64,000 nucleotides of DNA from NCBI RefSeq assembly GCF_026898155.1, contig NZ_CP114029.1, positions 4,692,001-4,756,000 on the forward strand. The letters run 5' to 3'. The position numbers and the translations under genes were made by a program. This DNA is from Jiella pelagia (GTDB lineage Bacteria > Pseudomonadota > Alphaproteobacteria > Rhizobiales > Rhizobiaceae). Below the pieces are notes generated by a model. The model searched no databases. It was not told the DNA's origin and saw only the letters and a program-made list of their open reading frames with translations. Positions 39,500-48,636 of this stretch are shown here, piece by piece. Numbering within the stretch: the stretch's first letter is position 1; the number at the start of each line of letters is the position of its first letter.

Positions 39500-40625
39500 T
39501 CAGCGCCGTTCGTGCAGCGGATGGGTGCGCAGCCTGAGCGGGTCGTAGAAGGGGGTGCGGACGATGCGGGCCGGGAGAGTGCCGGAAGACGCTCGCACTT
39601 CGAGCGGCGTCCCGATCGCCGAGACGTCCGGCTCGACGTGGCAGAGCGCCAGGGACTTCATCAGGTAGCGGCTCCAGGTGGAGCTGTTGACGGAGCCGAC
39701 CTTCCGGCCGTCGATGTAAAGCAGGGTGCCGGGCTCGATGGCGGTGGTCGCATCGATCTCGATGCCGACCTGGGTGCAGCGGATCTCGTTCTTTCGCCGG
39801 AGAAGCGCCGCCTTGCCGTGGAAGTCCGGCTTGTCGAGGTCGACGGTCCAGTCGGCGCCGACTTCCCACGGCGTCGTGTCGCCCTCCGGCATGTCGAAGG
39901 GAAAGAACAGCAGCGCGCCTTCGAGCCGGACGATGTCGAGGCAGGCCCAGGATACCGGGATGACCCCCATCGGCGCGCCGGCTTCGAGGATGCGGTCCCA
40001 GATGGCGACGGCATCCTCCCGGCGGCAGAACACCTCGTAGCCGAGTTCGGCCGAATAGCCGCCGCGGGCGAGCGAGACCGGAAAGCCGAAGAGCCTCGGT
40101 CTCGGCATGCTCGAAATAGGAGAGGGTGGGCAGGTCGTGGGGCGTATGGGCGTCGAGGAGGTGGAGGGACAGCGGCCCCTGCAGGGAGAGGATATGGGTG
40201 TCGTCGTCCTTTGCCCAAGCTGCGTCCTTGCCTTCGAAGAAGCCGTCGATGACGTCCTCCAGCGCGCCGCCGCCATGGGAGAGACGGAACTTGTCCGCCG
40301 CGTCGCGGTAGACCAGGACGTCGTCGATGAGGGAGCCGTTGTCGTCGACGATGTTGGAGATCGCCGACTGACCGGGCGCGAGCTTTGCCATGCTGGAGGT
40401 CAGCATCGCGTCGAGGACGCTCGCGCTGTCGGGGCCGGAGACGTCGATCATCCGCAGCGCCGTAACCTCAAGGAGGCCCGCCTTGGTGCGCACCGCGACC
40501 ACCTCGTCGTCGGGGTCGCTCGCATAGGTCTGCGGCAGCGCCATGCCGTTCCATTCGCCGTCGAGCGCCGAGCCGAGGGCGCGGTGGCGCTCTTCCAGCG
40601 CGGAATGTCGGGTGATGTCCACCAT
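39500..40625 (-). CDS. dmmC: Dimethylamine monooxygenase-associated aminomethyltransferase (GcvT family, DmmC-like), frame broken once
   Basis: This protein is a folate-binding GcvT homologue that probably channels the one-carbon unit released by dimethylamine oxidation to tetrahydrofolate. Typical motifs are LTSSMAKLAPGQSAISNIVDDNG near residue 75, and GGYSAELGYEVFCRRED after correction. The frame breaks at 40091-40097 (GAGCCTC); GAGCTC there restores ETELFGFPVSLARGG and gives 374 aa. AAGGAGG precedes ATG 40625. It is the last gene of the dmm set, in the order A-B-D-C rather than D-A-B-C. Confidence 0.82.
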
Positions 40626-40760
40626 ACTGGGCTCCTCCTTGCGTTGGTCGCGGCGGGCGACGATCCGGGCAAGGCTCCGCCCGTCGCCGCAGAGGCTCCG
40701 CGTCGTCGTCTCGTTCTTTGGCTGGGGAAGGCCGGCGACCTGCGTCGGCCCCGTTGGTCG

Positions 40761-41828
40761 TCAGTCGGGGAAAAAGCCCGGCGAGGTGGGCGCGCCGTCG
40801 TCGTGGCGCGACAGATAGTCGAGCGTCGTCGCCCGATAATGCGTCATGCCCTTGTAGTCGGCGAGATCGTCGGGAAGATCCCGCAGCACCCGGTGGAGCC
40901 GCCGGCCCCATTTCGGCACGCTCACCAGCTCACGCATCTTGATCAGGTAGCAGCGGATCGAGAAGACGATCGCGTTGGAGCGCGGCAGTCGCCACAGGGC
41001 CTGCAGCTCGACCCTGAGATGCACCTTGTCGCCGACGTTTTCCGGCGTCACCGTGGTGCGGTCGATGCCCCAGCGGTGATAGTTTTCCGGGCTGGTGTCG
41101 AGCCGCGGATTGATCGTCATCGTCCAGTTGAGGCGCCTGATCGGCCGGCCGATCTGCAGGTTCAGCAGGAATTTCAGCGCCCGGTCGAAAATGCCCATGT
41201 CATGGGCGCGCGGCACCGGCCCGTGCCACTCGATGAAGTTCATGCCGAGATCGAAGTCGAGCGACCAGTCGGCCTGGCTGGTGACGATGCCGGCATCGAG
41301 CCAGAGATTGTCGTCGCGCTGGTCGAGCAGGCAGAAATCGCCCTGACATTGGCGGGTGATATATTCCATCGGGCCGTGAGGCAGCGTCGCCGCGTCGCCG
41401 AAGGTGAAGCGCTGGTCGATGCCGAGCGGCCGGTTGATCCAGTGCCAGCGAGCGCCGTCGCGCTCCAGCGAAAACCACTCCGGATAATCCCTCGCCATCG
41501 ACGTCATCAGCAGTTCGAGAAGGTCCCATTCCGCCGTGATCATGTGCGGCAGCGACTGGCAGCGCAGCGGATCGTCGGCCAGCACCTTGGCCCGATCGGC
41601 CATTTCGGCGACGTAGTGCTCGTCGATGTCGATCGGAAAGACGGTGGCCGACTTCGGCGGACCCGGCATGTGCTGCTCGATGTTGACCGCGTACATGTAC
41701 TGGTCGCGGTCGAAGGGGAACGGGAATCGGTGGATGGCCTCGGGCGAGTTCTCGAAGGTGAAGTCGCCGCGAAACGTCTCGTCCCGGAAGAAGGAAGGCG
41801 TCTGGCTGAAGTCGAAGGCGAGGGACAT
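40761..41828 (-). CDS. dmmD: Dimethylamine monooxygenase catalytic subunit (heme-dependent, DUF3445)
   Basis: This 355-aa protein is the predicted heme-binding oxygenase subunit that demethylates dimethylamine to methylamine and formaldehyde. DUF3445 features include FPFDRDQYMYAVNIEQHMPG, IRRLNWTMTINPRLD, DKVHLRVELQALWRLPRSNA and the C-terminal KGMTHYRATTLDYLSRHDDG. The start is ATG 41828 behind GGAG. It directly follows dmmB (18-base gap). A standalone paralogue at 18828-19742 is only ~304 aa and lies in a phosphonate operon. Confidence 0.9.
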   Translation of the reverse strand: MSLAFDFSQTPSFFRDETFRGDFTFENSPEAIHRFPFPFDRDQYMYAVNIEQHMPGPPKSATVFPIDIDEHYVAEMADRAKVLADDPLRCQSLPHMITAEWDLLELLMTSMARDYPEWFSLERDGARWHWINRPLGIDQRFTFGDAATLPHGPMEYITRQCQGDFCLLDQRDDNLWLDAGIVTSQADWSLDFDLGMNFIEWHGPVPRAHDMGIFDRALKFLLNLQIGRPIRRLNWTMTINPRLDTSPENYHRWGIDRTTVTPENVGDKVHLRVELQALWRLPRSNAIVFSIRCYLIKMRELVSVPKWGRRLHRVLRDLPDDLADYKGMTHYRATTLDYLSRHDDGAPTSPGFFPD

Positions 41829-41846
41829 GTGATCGTCTCCGTCAGG

Positions 41847-42806
41847 TCAGAGGTCGAGGACGAGTTCGCGCCCCTTCAGGCGCGACATGCAGATCATGAT
41901 CTTGTCGCCGGCGCGGCGCTGCTCTTCGGAGAGGAAGTGGTCGCGGTGCTCGATTTCGCCGTCCGCCTTAAGGACGTCGCAGATGCACTCGCCGCAGGCG
42001 CCGCCGCGGCAGAGATAGGGGGCCTCGACGCCGATCCGCTCGATCGCCTCGAGCAGGCTCTCGTGCTCGCCCACGGTCGCCGACTTCTGCGAGCGGGCGA
42101 GATGGACCGCGAAGGGATCGCCGCCCGCCGGGGACTCGAACCGCTCGGCGTGGAGGTTCGCCTCGGGCCAGCCGGCTGCGCGTGCATCGGCAAAGACGGC
42201 GTCGATCATCCCCTGCGGCCCGCAGACATAGAGATGCGTCCCGAGCGGCTGGTGCGGGACGATCTCCTTCACCCGCAGGCGCTCCTGCCGCTCGCTGGCA
42301 TAGAGCCGCATGCGGGAGGCATGACGGGCCTTCAGGTCGCGGCAGAAGGCGCCGGCCGCCTCAGAGCGGACGGCATAGTGGAGTTCGTATGAAGCGCCGA
42401 GCCGTGAAAGCTCCTCGGCCATGGCGGCGATCGGCGTGATCCCGATGCCGCCGGCAACGAGCACGTGATGCCGGGCGAGGCGATGGAGGGGGAAGAGATT
42501 GACCGGCGCGGAGACGGTCAGCGTGTCGCCTTCGCGCAGTTGCTCATGGATGAAGATCGAGCCACCGCGCGAGGTCGGTGAGCGCAGGACGGCGATCTCG
42601 TAGGCCCCGCCGGCAAGGCTCGGTGCCGTCAGCGAATAGGCGTTGCGGACCGTGCGGCCGTTCGCTTCCACGGTAACGACGGTGTGGGCGCCGGCCGAGG
42701 CGGGCGGCAGCGGCGCGCCGTCCACGGGCTCCAGGCGAAGGCGCCGGACCTGCGGCGTGATCGCTTCGGCCTCGGTGACGCGGACGGTGTGATGGGGGGC
42801 GCTCAT
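41847..42806 (-). CDS. dmmB: Dimethylamine monooxygenase reductase (FNR domain + plant-type 2Fe-2S ferredoxin)
   Basis: This subunit passes NAD(P)H electrons to the heme oxygenase. An N-terminal ferredoxin-reductase part shows RNAYSLTAP for flavin binding and VAGGIGITPIAAMAEEL plus YVCGPQGMIDAV for the pyridine nucleotide. A C-terminal ferredoxin domain has CRGGACGECICDVL and a last Cys in KIMICMSRLKG, the four cluster ligands. ATG 42806 (MSAPHHTV) lies five bases after the dmmA stop, giving 319 aa. The longer upstream reading overlaps dmmA and is not coding-like. Confidence 0.9.
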   Translation of the reverse strand: MSAPHHTVRVTEAEAITPQVRRLRLEPVDGAPLPPASAGAHTVVTVEANGRTVRNAYSLTAPSLAGGAYEIAVLRSPTSRGGSIFIHEQLREGDTLTVSAPVNLFPLHRLARHHVLVAGGIGITPIAAMAEELSRLGASYELHYAVRSEAAGAFCRDLKARHASRMRLYASERQERLRVKEIVPHQPLGTHLYVCGPQGMIDAVFADARAAGWPEANLHAERFESPAGGDPFAVHLARSQKSATVGEHESLLEAIERIGVEAPYLCRGGACGECICDVLKADGEIEHRDHFLSEEQRRAGDKIMICMSRLKGRELVLDL

Positions 42807-42811
42807 GGCGG

Positions 42812-43387
42812 TCAGAGCCTCGATGCCGCGGGCAGGACGCCCGGCGCCTCGGCGTCGACGCAGACGCCCATGAAGGCCCCGAGCCGGCGAGAATAATGGT
42901 CCCGGACCGTGAGGTTGACGCCGCAATGGCTGCAGGCGAGGGGGCTGACTGCCACTTCGTCCATCATCCCCTTGCAGTGGACGCACTGGACGCGGCGGGT
43001 TGCCGGCCCGCAGAGTTCGGTCGTCAGCCCGTCGCCGACGACGCCGCAGGCGCTCGCCACCGTGGTCGCTTCGTTCAGAAAAGCTTCGCTGCCGGCGAGA
43101 TGGACCTGGGTCCCCATCTTCGCCCGGGCGAGATGCCCCCGAAACGCTGTCAGCGCCGTCGCTCGGCTTGGATGGGGATGATAGGCCGCGCCGCCAAGCC
43201 CTTCAGGTTTGCCGGCCCCGATCGGCGCCATATGGACGATTGTCGCCTGGGCTAAAAGCCCGTCCCGGCCGCCGAAGCCGGCCCGAACCGCCTCGATGCC
43301 GCGGCCTTCCGCGCAGACGAGATGCGCCGCGGCCTGTTCGGCTGGCTCGAGCTTGCCCCATATCGGCCGGCTCTTGATCTCGGACAC
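42812..43387 (-). CDS. dmmA: Dimethylamine monooxygenase subunit DmmA
   Basis: This small subunit of the dimethylamine monooxygenase is ~191 aa. Its C-terminal half holds two CxxC-type pairs (QCVHCKGMM and LACSHCGVNL) that could bind a metal, followed by the conserved VRDHYSRRLGAFMGVCVD. The likely start is GTG 43387, giving VSEIKSRPIWGKLEPAEQ. A longer TTG start at 43444 would lie upstream of the predicted -10 box. It is the first gene of the dmmA-B-D-C operon. Confidence 0.85.
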   Translation of the reverse strand: MSEIKSRPIWGKLEPAEQAAAHLVCAEGRGIEAVRAGFGGRDGLLAQATIVHMAPIGAGKPEGLGGAAYHPHPSRATALTAFRGHLARAKMGTQVHLAGSEAFLNEATTVASACGVVGDGLTTELCGPATRRVQCVHCKGMMDEVAVSPLACSHCGVNLTVRDHYSRRLGAFMGVCVDAEAPGVLPAASRL

Positions 43388-43426
43388 GGACGAGAACCTG
43401 TCACCAAAAGGAATATTGCTTTCTTC

Positions 43427-43454
43427 AGAGTACTCAAAACGCAACGGGTGTCAA
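43427..43454 (-). promoter_or_regulatory. Candidate sigma-70 promoter for the dmm operon
   Basis: On the minus strand a perfect TTGACA (43449-43454) is followed after 16 bases by TACTCT (43427-43432). The -10 match is weak (three of six). It lies 40 bp before the preferred dmmA start in a locally AT-richer stretch, which supports a promoter between the SMR gene and dmmA. Confidence 0.4.
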
Positions 43455-43562
43455 AGCCATTTCGGCGATTTTCGATGCAATTTTGAATATGCCTAGAAAG
43501 CGGGCAAACTGCCGGCGCGGGAGGCGTTTGGAGCGGATGAGGTGCCCGCAACGGCCGCTCGG

Positions 43563-43922
43563 TCATTCGGCCGAGAGGAACCGCAGACCGATGATGCCGG
43601 CGATGATCAGGCCGAGACAGATCAGGCGCGCCGGGCTGGCGGATTCGCCGAAGAAGGCGATCCCCAGCGCCACCGTCCCGACAGTGCCGATACCTGTCCA
43701 CACGGCATAGGCCGTGCCGACGGGCAGGGTCTTGAGCGACCAGTTCAGCAGCACGAGGCTGACGATGATGAGGATGATGGTGACGACGCTGACGAGCGGG
43801 CGGGTGAAGCCCTCTGACATCTTCAAGCCGAGCGCCCAGGCAACTTCCAGGACGCCGGCGACGATCAGCACGATCCAGGCGATGACACGATTTCCTTCGG
43901 ATGCAATGAGGCGGCACGGCAA
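43563..43922 (-). CDS. Small multidrug resistance family transporter, SugE/Gdx type
   Basis: This four-helix membrane protein belongs to the SMR family. The segment EVAWALGLKMSEGF and the motif GTAYAVWTGIGTVG resemble the guanidinium exporter branch (Gdx/SugE) rather than EmrE. It has the membrane Glu in the first helix. The start is unclear: homologues begin just before AWIVLIVAG, but no ATG or in-frame GTG is there; the nearest in-frame start is TTG 43922. It sits between gmaS and dmmA on the same strand. A role in exporting a guanidinium or small quaternary amine by-product is possible. Confidence 0.8.
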   Translation of the reverse strand: MPCRLIASEGNRVIAWIVLIVAGVLEVAWALGLKMSEGFTRPLVSVVTIILIIVSLVLLNWSLKTLPVGTAYAVWTGIGTVGTVALGIAFFGESASPARLICLGLIIAGIIGLRFLSAE

Positions 43923-44009
43923 GCCGGCGGCGGTTCGACGGATGTCGAAACACAGGACTGGCCGGCAGGTTCCGCAAGCGGGATCCGTTCGTCGGTAGCG
44001 TCTCAGCGC

Positions 44010-45317
44010 TCACACGTCGAGGGTGGTCTCGCGCTCCCAGGCGGTGAAATGCCGGCAATAGCTGTTCCACTCGTCCTGCTTCAGCTTCACATAGGCCGAG
44101 GAGACGTCCGTGCCGAGGGCGCCGGTAAACTCCTCGTCGGCCGCAAAGGCCCGTACCGCGTCGAGAAGGTTGAGCGGCAGCTTCGGCGCGTCGGCGAGCT
44201 TGTGGCCGTCGCGGTACATGTCGAGATCGCTGTGCGGTCCGGGATCGGCATGGGTGCGAAGGCCGTCGAGGCCGGCTGCGATGATCGCCGCCTGCAGGAG
44301 ATACGGATTCGCCGCGCCGTCGGGCAGGCGCAGCTCGAAGCGGCCGGGGCCGGGGACGCGCACCATGTGGGTGCGGTTGTTGCCGGTCCAGGTGATCGAG
44401 TTCGGCGCCCATGTCGCGCCGGAGGTGGTGCGCGGCGCGTTGATGCGCTTGTAGGAATTGACGGTGGGGTTGGTGATCGCCGGCAAGGCGGGCCCATGCT
44501 TCATGATGCCGCCGAGAAAGGCCTTGCCCTTGGCGGAGAGGCCGAAGGGCTGGCTCTCGTCGGCGAAGGCGTTGACGCTGCCGTTCTCGTTCCAGACCGA
44601 GATGTGGCAGTGGCAGCCGTTGCCGGTGAGGCCGGCGAAGGGCTTCGGCATGAAGGTGGCGCGCAGCCCGTGCTTCTCGGCGACCGAGCGGACCATGAAC
44701 TTGAAGAAGGAGTGCCTGTCGGCGGTCGTCAGGGCGTCGTCGAAGGCCCAGTTCATCTCGAACTGGCCGTTCGCGTCCTCGTGGTCGTTCTGGTAGGGCT
44801 GCCAGCCGAGCGCCAGCATGTGGTCGCAGATCTCGGCGACGACGTCGTAGCGGCGCATCAGCGCCTGCTGGTCGTAACAGGGCTTGGTCGCCGCATCGAA
44901 GCGGTCGGAAATCTCGCCGCCCTCGGCATCGAGCAGGAAGAACTCGGCCTCGACGCCGGTCTTCACCCGGTAGCCGTCCCTCGCCGCCTCGTCGACCAGC
45001 TTCTTCAGGACGACGCGCGGCGCCTGGGAAAGCGGTGCGCCATCCATCACCAGGTCGGCGGGAACCCATGCGACGTCCGGCTTCCAGGGGAGTTGGATGA
45101 CGCTTCCCGCATCGGGCATGGCGAAGAGGTCGGGATCGGCGGGGGTGAGGTCCAGCCAGGTTGCGAAACCGGCGAAGCCCGCGCCGTCCTTCTGCATCTC
45201 GCCGATCGCCTGGGCCGGGACGAGCTTTGCCCGCTGCGCCCCGAACAGGTCGGTGAACGAGATCATGAAATATTTGACGCCGTTCTCGGCGGCGAAAGAT
45301 GCCAGATCGCTGCTCAT
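44010..45317 (-). CDS. gmaS: Gamma-glutamylmethylamide synthetase (glutamine synthetase-like, GlnT/GmaS type)
   Basis: This ATP-dependent ligase joins methylamine to glutamate, the entry step of the indirect methylamine pathway. It has the glutamine synthetase fold: GVEAEFFLLDAEGG for metal ligands, YQNDHEDANGQFEMN, NGCHCHISVWNENG for ATP binding, and NNRTHMVRVPGPGRFELRLPDGAANPYL for the glutamate site. Length is 435 aa, matching GmaS/GlnT rather than GlnA. GAGGGG precedes ATG 45317. It lies downstream of mgsABC on the same strand, which supports GmaS over a generic type III synthetase. Confidence 0.88.
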   Translation of the reverse strand: MSSDLASFAAENGVKYFMISFTDLFGAQRAKLVPAQAIGEMQKDGAGFAGFATWLDLTPADPDLFAMPDAGSVIQLPWKPDVAWVPADLVMDGAPLSQAPRVVLKKLVDEAARDGYRVKTGVEAEFFLLDAEGGEISDRFDAATKPCYDQQALMRRYDVVAEICDHMLALGWQPYQNDHEDANGQFEMNWAFDDALTTADRHSFFKFMVRSVAEKHGLRATFMPKPFAGLTGNGCHCHISVWNENGSVNAFADESQPFGLSAKGKAFLGGIMKHGPALPAITNPTVNSYKRINAPRTTSGATWAPNSITWTGNNRTHMVRVPGPGRFELRLPDGAANPYLLQAAIIAAGLDGLRTHADPGPHSDLDMYRDGHKLADAPKLPLNLLDAVRAFAADEEFTGALGTDVSSAYVKLKQDEWNSYCRHFTAWERETTLDV

Positions 45318-45516
45318 GGGTCCCCTCGCGGTCCTGAAATCATTCCGGCGGGCAGGGACGTCGACGCGTCCGCCCTACGGGCACATCACGGTTTTCCACC
45401 CCGAGCAGGAGGCTCGAGAAAAATCGCGATCGGAAACCAGGAGGCAATTTCGATGCCTCTTGGTGTCATGTGAAAGGACGCCGCCTCCCCAGGGGCTATC
45501 GGTCGGCCGCGGGGTC

Positions 45517-46845
45517 TCAGAGCCCCGTCTTGCCGGGTATCCAGGTTGTGCCGGCCAGTGGCACCTCGGCCATCGCCGCCGCCTCGATGGTCAGCGCGAC
45601 GAGATCCTCCGGCTCCAGATTGTGCAGATCGTTGTGGCCGCAGGCTCGGGCGATGGTCTGCGCTTCGAGCGTGATGACCTTGAGATAATTGGCGAGGCGC
45701 CGGCCGGCGGCGACTGGATCAAGCCGCGAGGCGAGGGCGGGATCCTGGGTGGTGATGCCGGCGGGATCCTTGCCCTCGTGCCAGTCGTCATAGGCGCCGG
45801 CTGTCGTGCCGAGGGCGTTGTACTCGGCTTCCCATTTCGGATCGTTGTCGCCGAGGGCGACAAGGGCCGCCGTTCCCACCGAGACTGCATCGGCTCCCAG
45901 TGCCAGAGCCTTGGCGACGTCGGCGCCGTTGCGGATGCCGCCGGAGACGATCAGCTGCACCTTCCGGTGCATGCCGAGATCCTGCAGTGCTTTCACCGCC
46001 GGGCGGATGCAGGCGAGCGTTGGCAGGCCGACATGTTCGATGAAGACGTCCTGGCTCGCCGCCGTGCCGCCCTGCATGCCGTCGAGGACGACGACGTCGG
46101 CCCCGGCCTTTACCGCGAGCGCGGTGTCGTAATAGGGGCGCGAGCCGCCGACCTTGATGTAGATCGGCTTCTCCCAGTCGGTGATCTCGCGCAATTCAAG
46201 GATCTTGATCTCGAGATCGTCCGGGCCGGTCCAGTCGGGATGACGACAGGCCGAGCGCTGGTCGATGCCCTTCGGCAGCGTCCGCATCTCGGCGACGCGG
46301 TCGGAGATCTTCTGGCCGAGCAGCATGCCGCCGCCGCCGGGCTTGGCGCCCTGGCCGACGACGATCTCGATGGCGTCGCAGCGGCGCAGATCAACCGGGT
46401 TCATGCCATAGCGCGAGGGCAGATACTGATAGACGAGCAGTTCGGAATGGCCGCGCTCCTCGTCGGTCATGCCGCCGTCGCCGGTGGTGGTGGAGGTGCC
46501 GGCGATGGTCGCGCCGCGGCCGAGCGCCTCCTTGGCGGGGCCGGACAGGGCGCCGAAGCTCATGCCGGCGATGGTCACCGGGATCTTCAGCTCGATCGGC
46601 TTCCTGGCAAAGCGCGTGCCGAGGGTGACGGAGGTATCGCAGCGCTCGCGATAACCTTCGAGCGGATAGCGCGACATCGAGGCGCCGAGGAACAACAGGT
46701 CGTCAAAATGCGGCACGTGCCGCTTCGTGCCGCCGCCGCGGATGTCGTAGATGCCGGTGGCGGCCGCGCGCCGGATTTCGGCCAACGACGCGTCGTCGAA
46801 AGTGGCGGACTTGCGCGGCGGGGTCGGCGGGTTGTGATAGCTCAT
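45517..46845 (-). CDS. mgsC: N-methylglutamate synthase subunit C (FMN-binding glutamate synthase domain)
   Basis: This is the glutamate-synthase-like catalytic subunit (442 aa) that makes N-methylglutamate from gamma-glutamylmethylamide or methylamine. The FMN-binding central domain shows VTIAGMSFGALSG, STTTGDGGMTDEERG, VGQGAKPGGGGMLLGQK, VVVLDGMQGGTAASQD and LIVSGGIRNGADVAKAL. It follows mgsB by 18 bases. The split into three subunits (A, B and C) as separate genes is the known MgsABC arrangement. Confidence 0.9.
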   Translation of the reverse strand: MSYHNPPTPPRKSATFDDASLAEIRRAAATGIYDIRGGGTKRHVPHFDDLLFLGASMSRYPLEGYRERCDTSVTLGTRFARKPIELKIPVTIAGMSFGALSGPAKEALGRGATIAGTSTTTGDGGMTDEERGHSELLVYQYLPSRYGMNPVDLRRCDAIEIVVGQGAKPGGGGMLLGQKISDRVAEMRTLPKGIDQRSACRHPDWTGPDDLEIKILELREITDWEKPIYIKVGGSRPYYDTALAVKAGADVVVLDGMQGGTAASQDVFIEHVGLPTLACIRPAVKALQDLGMHRKVQLIVSGGIRNGADVAKALALGADAVSVGTAALVALGDNDPKWEAEYNALGTTAGAYDDWHEGKDPAGITTQDPALASRLDPVAAGRRLANYLKVITLEAQTIARACGHNDLHNLEPEDLVALTIEAAAMAEVPLAGTTWIPGKTGL

Positions 46846-46863
46846 GGGGCTGAAACTCCCGCC

Positions 46864-47550
46864 TCAATAGGCGTCGGCATTGTCGATGTTGAAGGTGTAG
46901 AGTTTTCGCGCCGAGCCGTAGCGGCGGAACTCGGTCGGCTCGATATCGGTCATTCCGGCCTCGGCCAGCAGCCGTTCGAGGGCCTGAAGATGCTCCGGCC
47001 GCATCTCCTTCTCGATGCAGTCGGCGCCGAGGCTCTTCACCTTGCCGCGGACGAAGAGCTTGGCCTCATAGAGCGAGTCTCCCAGTGCCTCGCCGGCATC
47101 GCCGCAGACGACGAGGTGGCCGGACTGGCCCATGAAGGCGGACATGTGGCCGACATTGCCGCCGACGACGATGTCGATGCCCTTCATCGAGATGCCGCAG
47201 CGCGAGGAGGCGTTGCCCTTGATCACCAGAAGGCCGCCGCGGCCGGTGGCGCCGGCATATTGCGAGGCGTCACCTTCGACGACGACCCGCCCCGACATCA
47301 TGTTTTCGGCGACGCCCGGCCCGGCCGAGCCGTGGATGGTGATGTCGGCCGCAGCGTTCATGCCGCCGCAGTAATATCCGACGGAACCATGCACCGCGAC
47401 GGTGACCGGCTCGGAGCAGCCGACCGCGACGGCGTGGCTGCCGCGCGGATTGCGGATTTCGAAGGCCCGATCGTTGGTCTTCGGGGTGACGGCGTGGAGC
47501 GCCTGGTTGAGATCACGCAGCGGCGTCGCCGCAAGGTCGAAGGCTGGCAT
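46864..47550 (-). CDS. mgsB: N-methylglutamate synthase subunit B (GXGXG domain)
   Basis: This 228-aa protein is the structural GltB-C-terminal beta-helix subunit. It has the repeating Gly pattern of the GXGXG domain, for example GSAGPGVAENMMSGRVVVEGD and GATGRGGLLVIKGNASSRCG. A family Cys occurs in AVGCSEPV. It lies between mgsA (41 bases) and mgsC (18 bases), consistent with one operon. Confidence 0.9.
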   Translation of the reverse strand: MPAFDLAATPLRDLNQALHAVTPKTNDRAFEIRNPRGSHAVAVGCSEPVTVAVHGSVGYYCGGMNAAADITIHGSAGPGVAENMMSGRVVVEGDASQYAGATGRGGLLVIKGNASSRCGISMKGIDIVVGGNVGHMSAFMGQSGHLVVCGDAGEALGDSLYEAKLFVRGKVKSLGADCIEKEMRPEHLQALERLLAEAGMTDIEPTEFRRYGSARKLYTFNIDNADAY

Positions 47551-47591
47551 GTCGGTCGATATCCTCGAAAACGGAGCCCGGTGAGACGGCC

Positions 47592-48521
47592 TCAGGCGGC
47601 GAGCATCGCCTGGCCGGTGGCGCCGTCACGATCCCAGAAGTAGACCGATGCCGGCTCGGGCTCCCAGACGCGGGCATTCTCGATACCGGGCAGCCCGACA
47701 AGGGCGCGATATTCGGAGCCGAAGGCGACGTAGCGCTCGGTCTCGGCCATCACCGCGGGCTTGCAGGCGATCGGATCGCGCAAGACGCCGAAGCCGGTCT
47801 TGGTCCCGACGACGAAGGTGAAGAAGCCGTCGAGATCGTCGAGCGCCGAGGTCAGCGCTTCTCCGAGATTGCTGCCGGCGCGCATGCGGGCGGTGAGATA
47901 GGCGGCGGCGACTTCGGAATCGTTCTCGGTCTCGAAGGTGATGCCCTGCCGGACGAGATCGCGGCGCAGATTGTTGTGGTTGGAGAGCGAGCCGTTGTGG
48001 ACGAGGCACTGGTCGTCGCCGGTGGAGAAGGGATGGGCGCCGAGCGTCGTCACCGCCGATTCCGTCGCCATCCGCGTGTGGCCGATGCCGTGGGTGCCGC
48101 GCATCTGGCGGATGGAGAAGCGCGAGACGACGTCCTTCGGAAGACCCGTTTCCTTATAGATTTCCATTGTTTCGCCGACACTCATGATCCGGAATGTCTG
48201 CGGCGCGGCGGCCAGCGCGGCGCGCAGCGGATCGGCTTTTTCCCGGGAGAGTTCAACGACGGCGTGGGTGTCCTTGACGGCGATGCTGGCCATCTCCCCT
48301 GCGACGTCACGCACCAGAACGTCGAGCGCGGGAAAGTCCGCCCCCGGCGTGTCGCACTGGATGGTAACCTTCACCCGGCCGGGCACGGCCTTGCCGTAGA
48401 CCGCGATGCCGGCCGAGTCCGGCCCGCGATCGGTCATGGTGACCAGCATGTCGGAGAGCATCTCGCCGAGCCGATCCTCGAGGGCGCGATCCTTCAGAAA
48501 CAATCCGACGATGCCGCACAT
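47592..48521 (-). CDS. mgsA: N-methylglutamate synthase subunit A (class II glutamine amidotransferase domain)
   Basis: This Ntn-type amidotransferase (309 aa) releases the amino or methylamino group for the synthase. The catalytic Cys must follow the initiator Met, so ATG 48521 giving MCGIVGLFLKD is the functional start, not the in-frame ATG 48536. Conserved elements are GHTRMATESAVTTLGAHPF and VHNGSLSNHNNLRRDL. It is the first gene of mgsABC. About 115 bases separate it from the XRE regulator upstream on the same strand. Confidence 0.9.
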   Translation of the reverse strand: MCGIVGLFLKDRALEDRLGEMLSDMLVTMTDRGPDSAGIAVYGKAVPGRVKVTIQCDTPGADFPALDVLVRDVAGEMASIAVKDTHAVVELSREKADPLRAALAAAPQTFRIMSVGETMEIYKETGLPKDVVSRFSIRQMRGTHGIGHTRMATESAVTTLGAHPFSTGDDQCLVHNGSLSNHNNLRRDLVRQGITFETENDSEVAAAYLTARMRAGSNLGEALTSALDDLDGFFTFVVGTKTGFGVLRDPIACKPAVMAETERYVAFGSEYRALVGLPGIENARVWEPEPASVYFWDRDGATGQAMLAA

Positions 48522-48636
48522 GACTGCCGTTCCCATTCATTCATCATGCGGGAACTGTGACAGAGGGGAGAAAGCGCGTCAACTCTGAGGAAAGAGTTTT
48601 TCTTCACAAGGGCGATTTGATTGCCTCGACGAAAAC

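Noticed and set aside
42815..42821. GAGCCTC at the dmmA/dmmB junction
   Set aside because: The existing frame gives a stop at the right place before dmmB; reading GAGCTC would extend dmmA through the dmmB start with unnatural sequence.
43923..44009. Guanidine riboswitch upstream of the Gdx-type gene
   Set aside because: Only 87 bases separate it from gmaS, and no paired ACGR hairpins or conserved ykkC core could be recognised.
48585..48610. Terminator between mgsA and the XRE gene
   Set aside because: The short AACTCT/AGAGTT hairpin has its T-run on the plus strand, where there is no gene to terminate.
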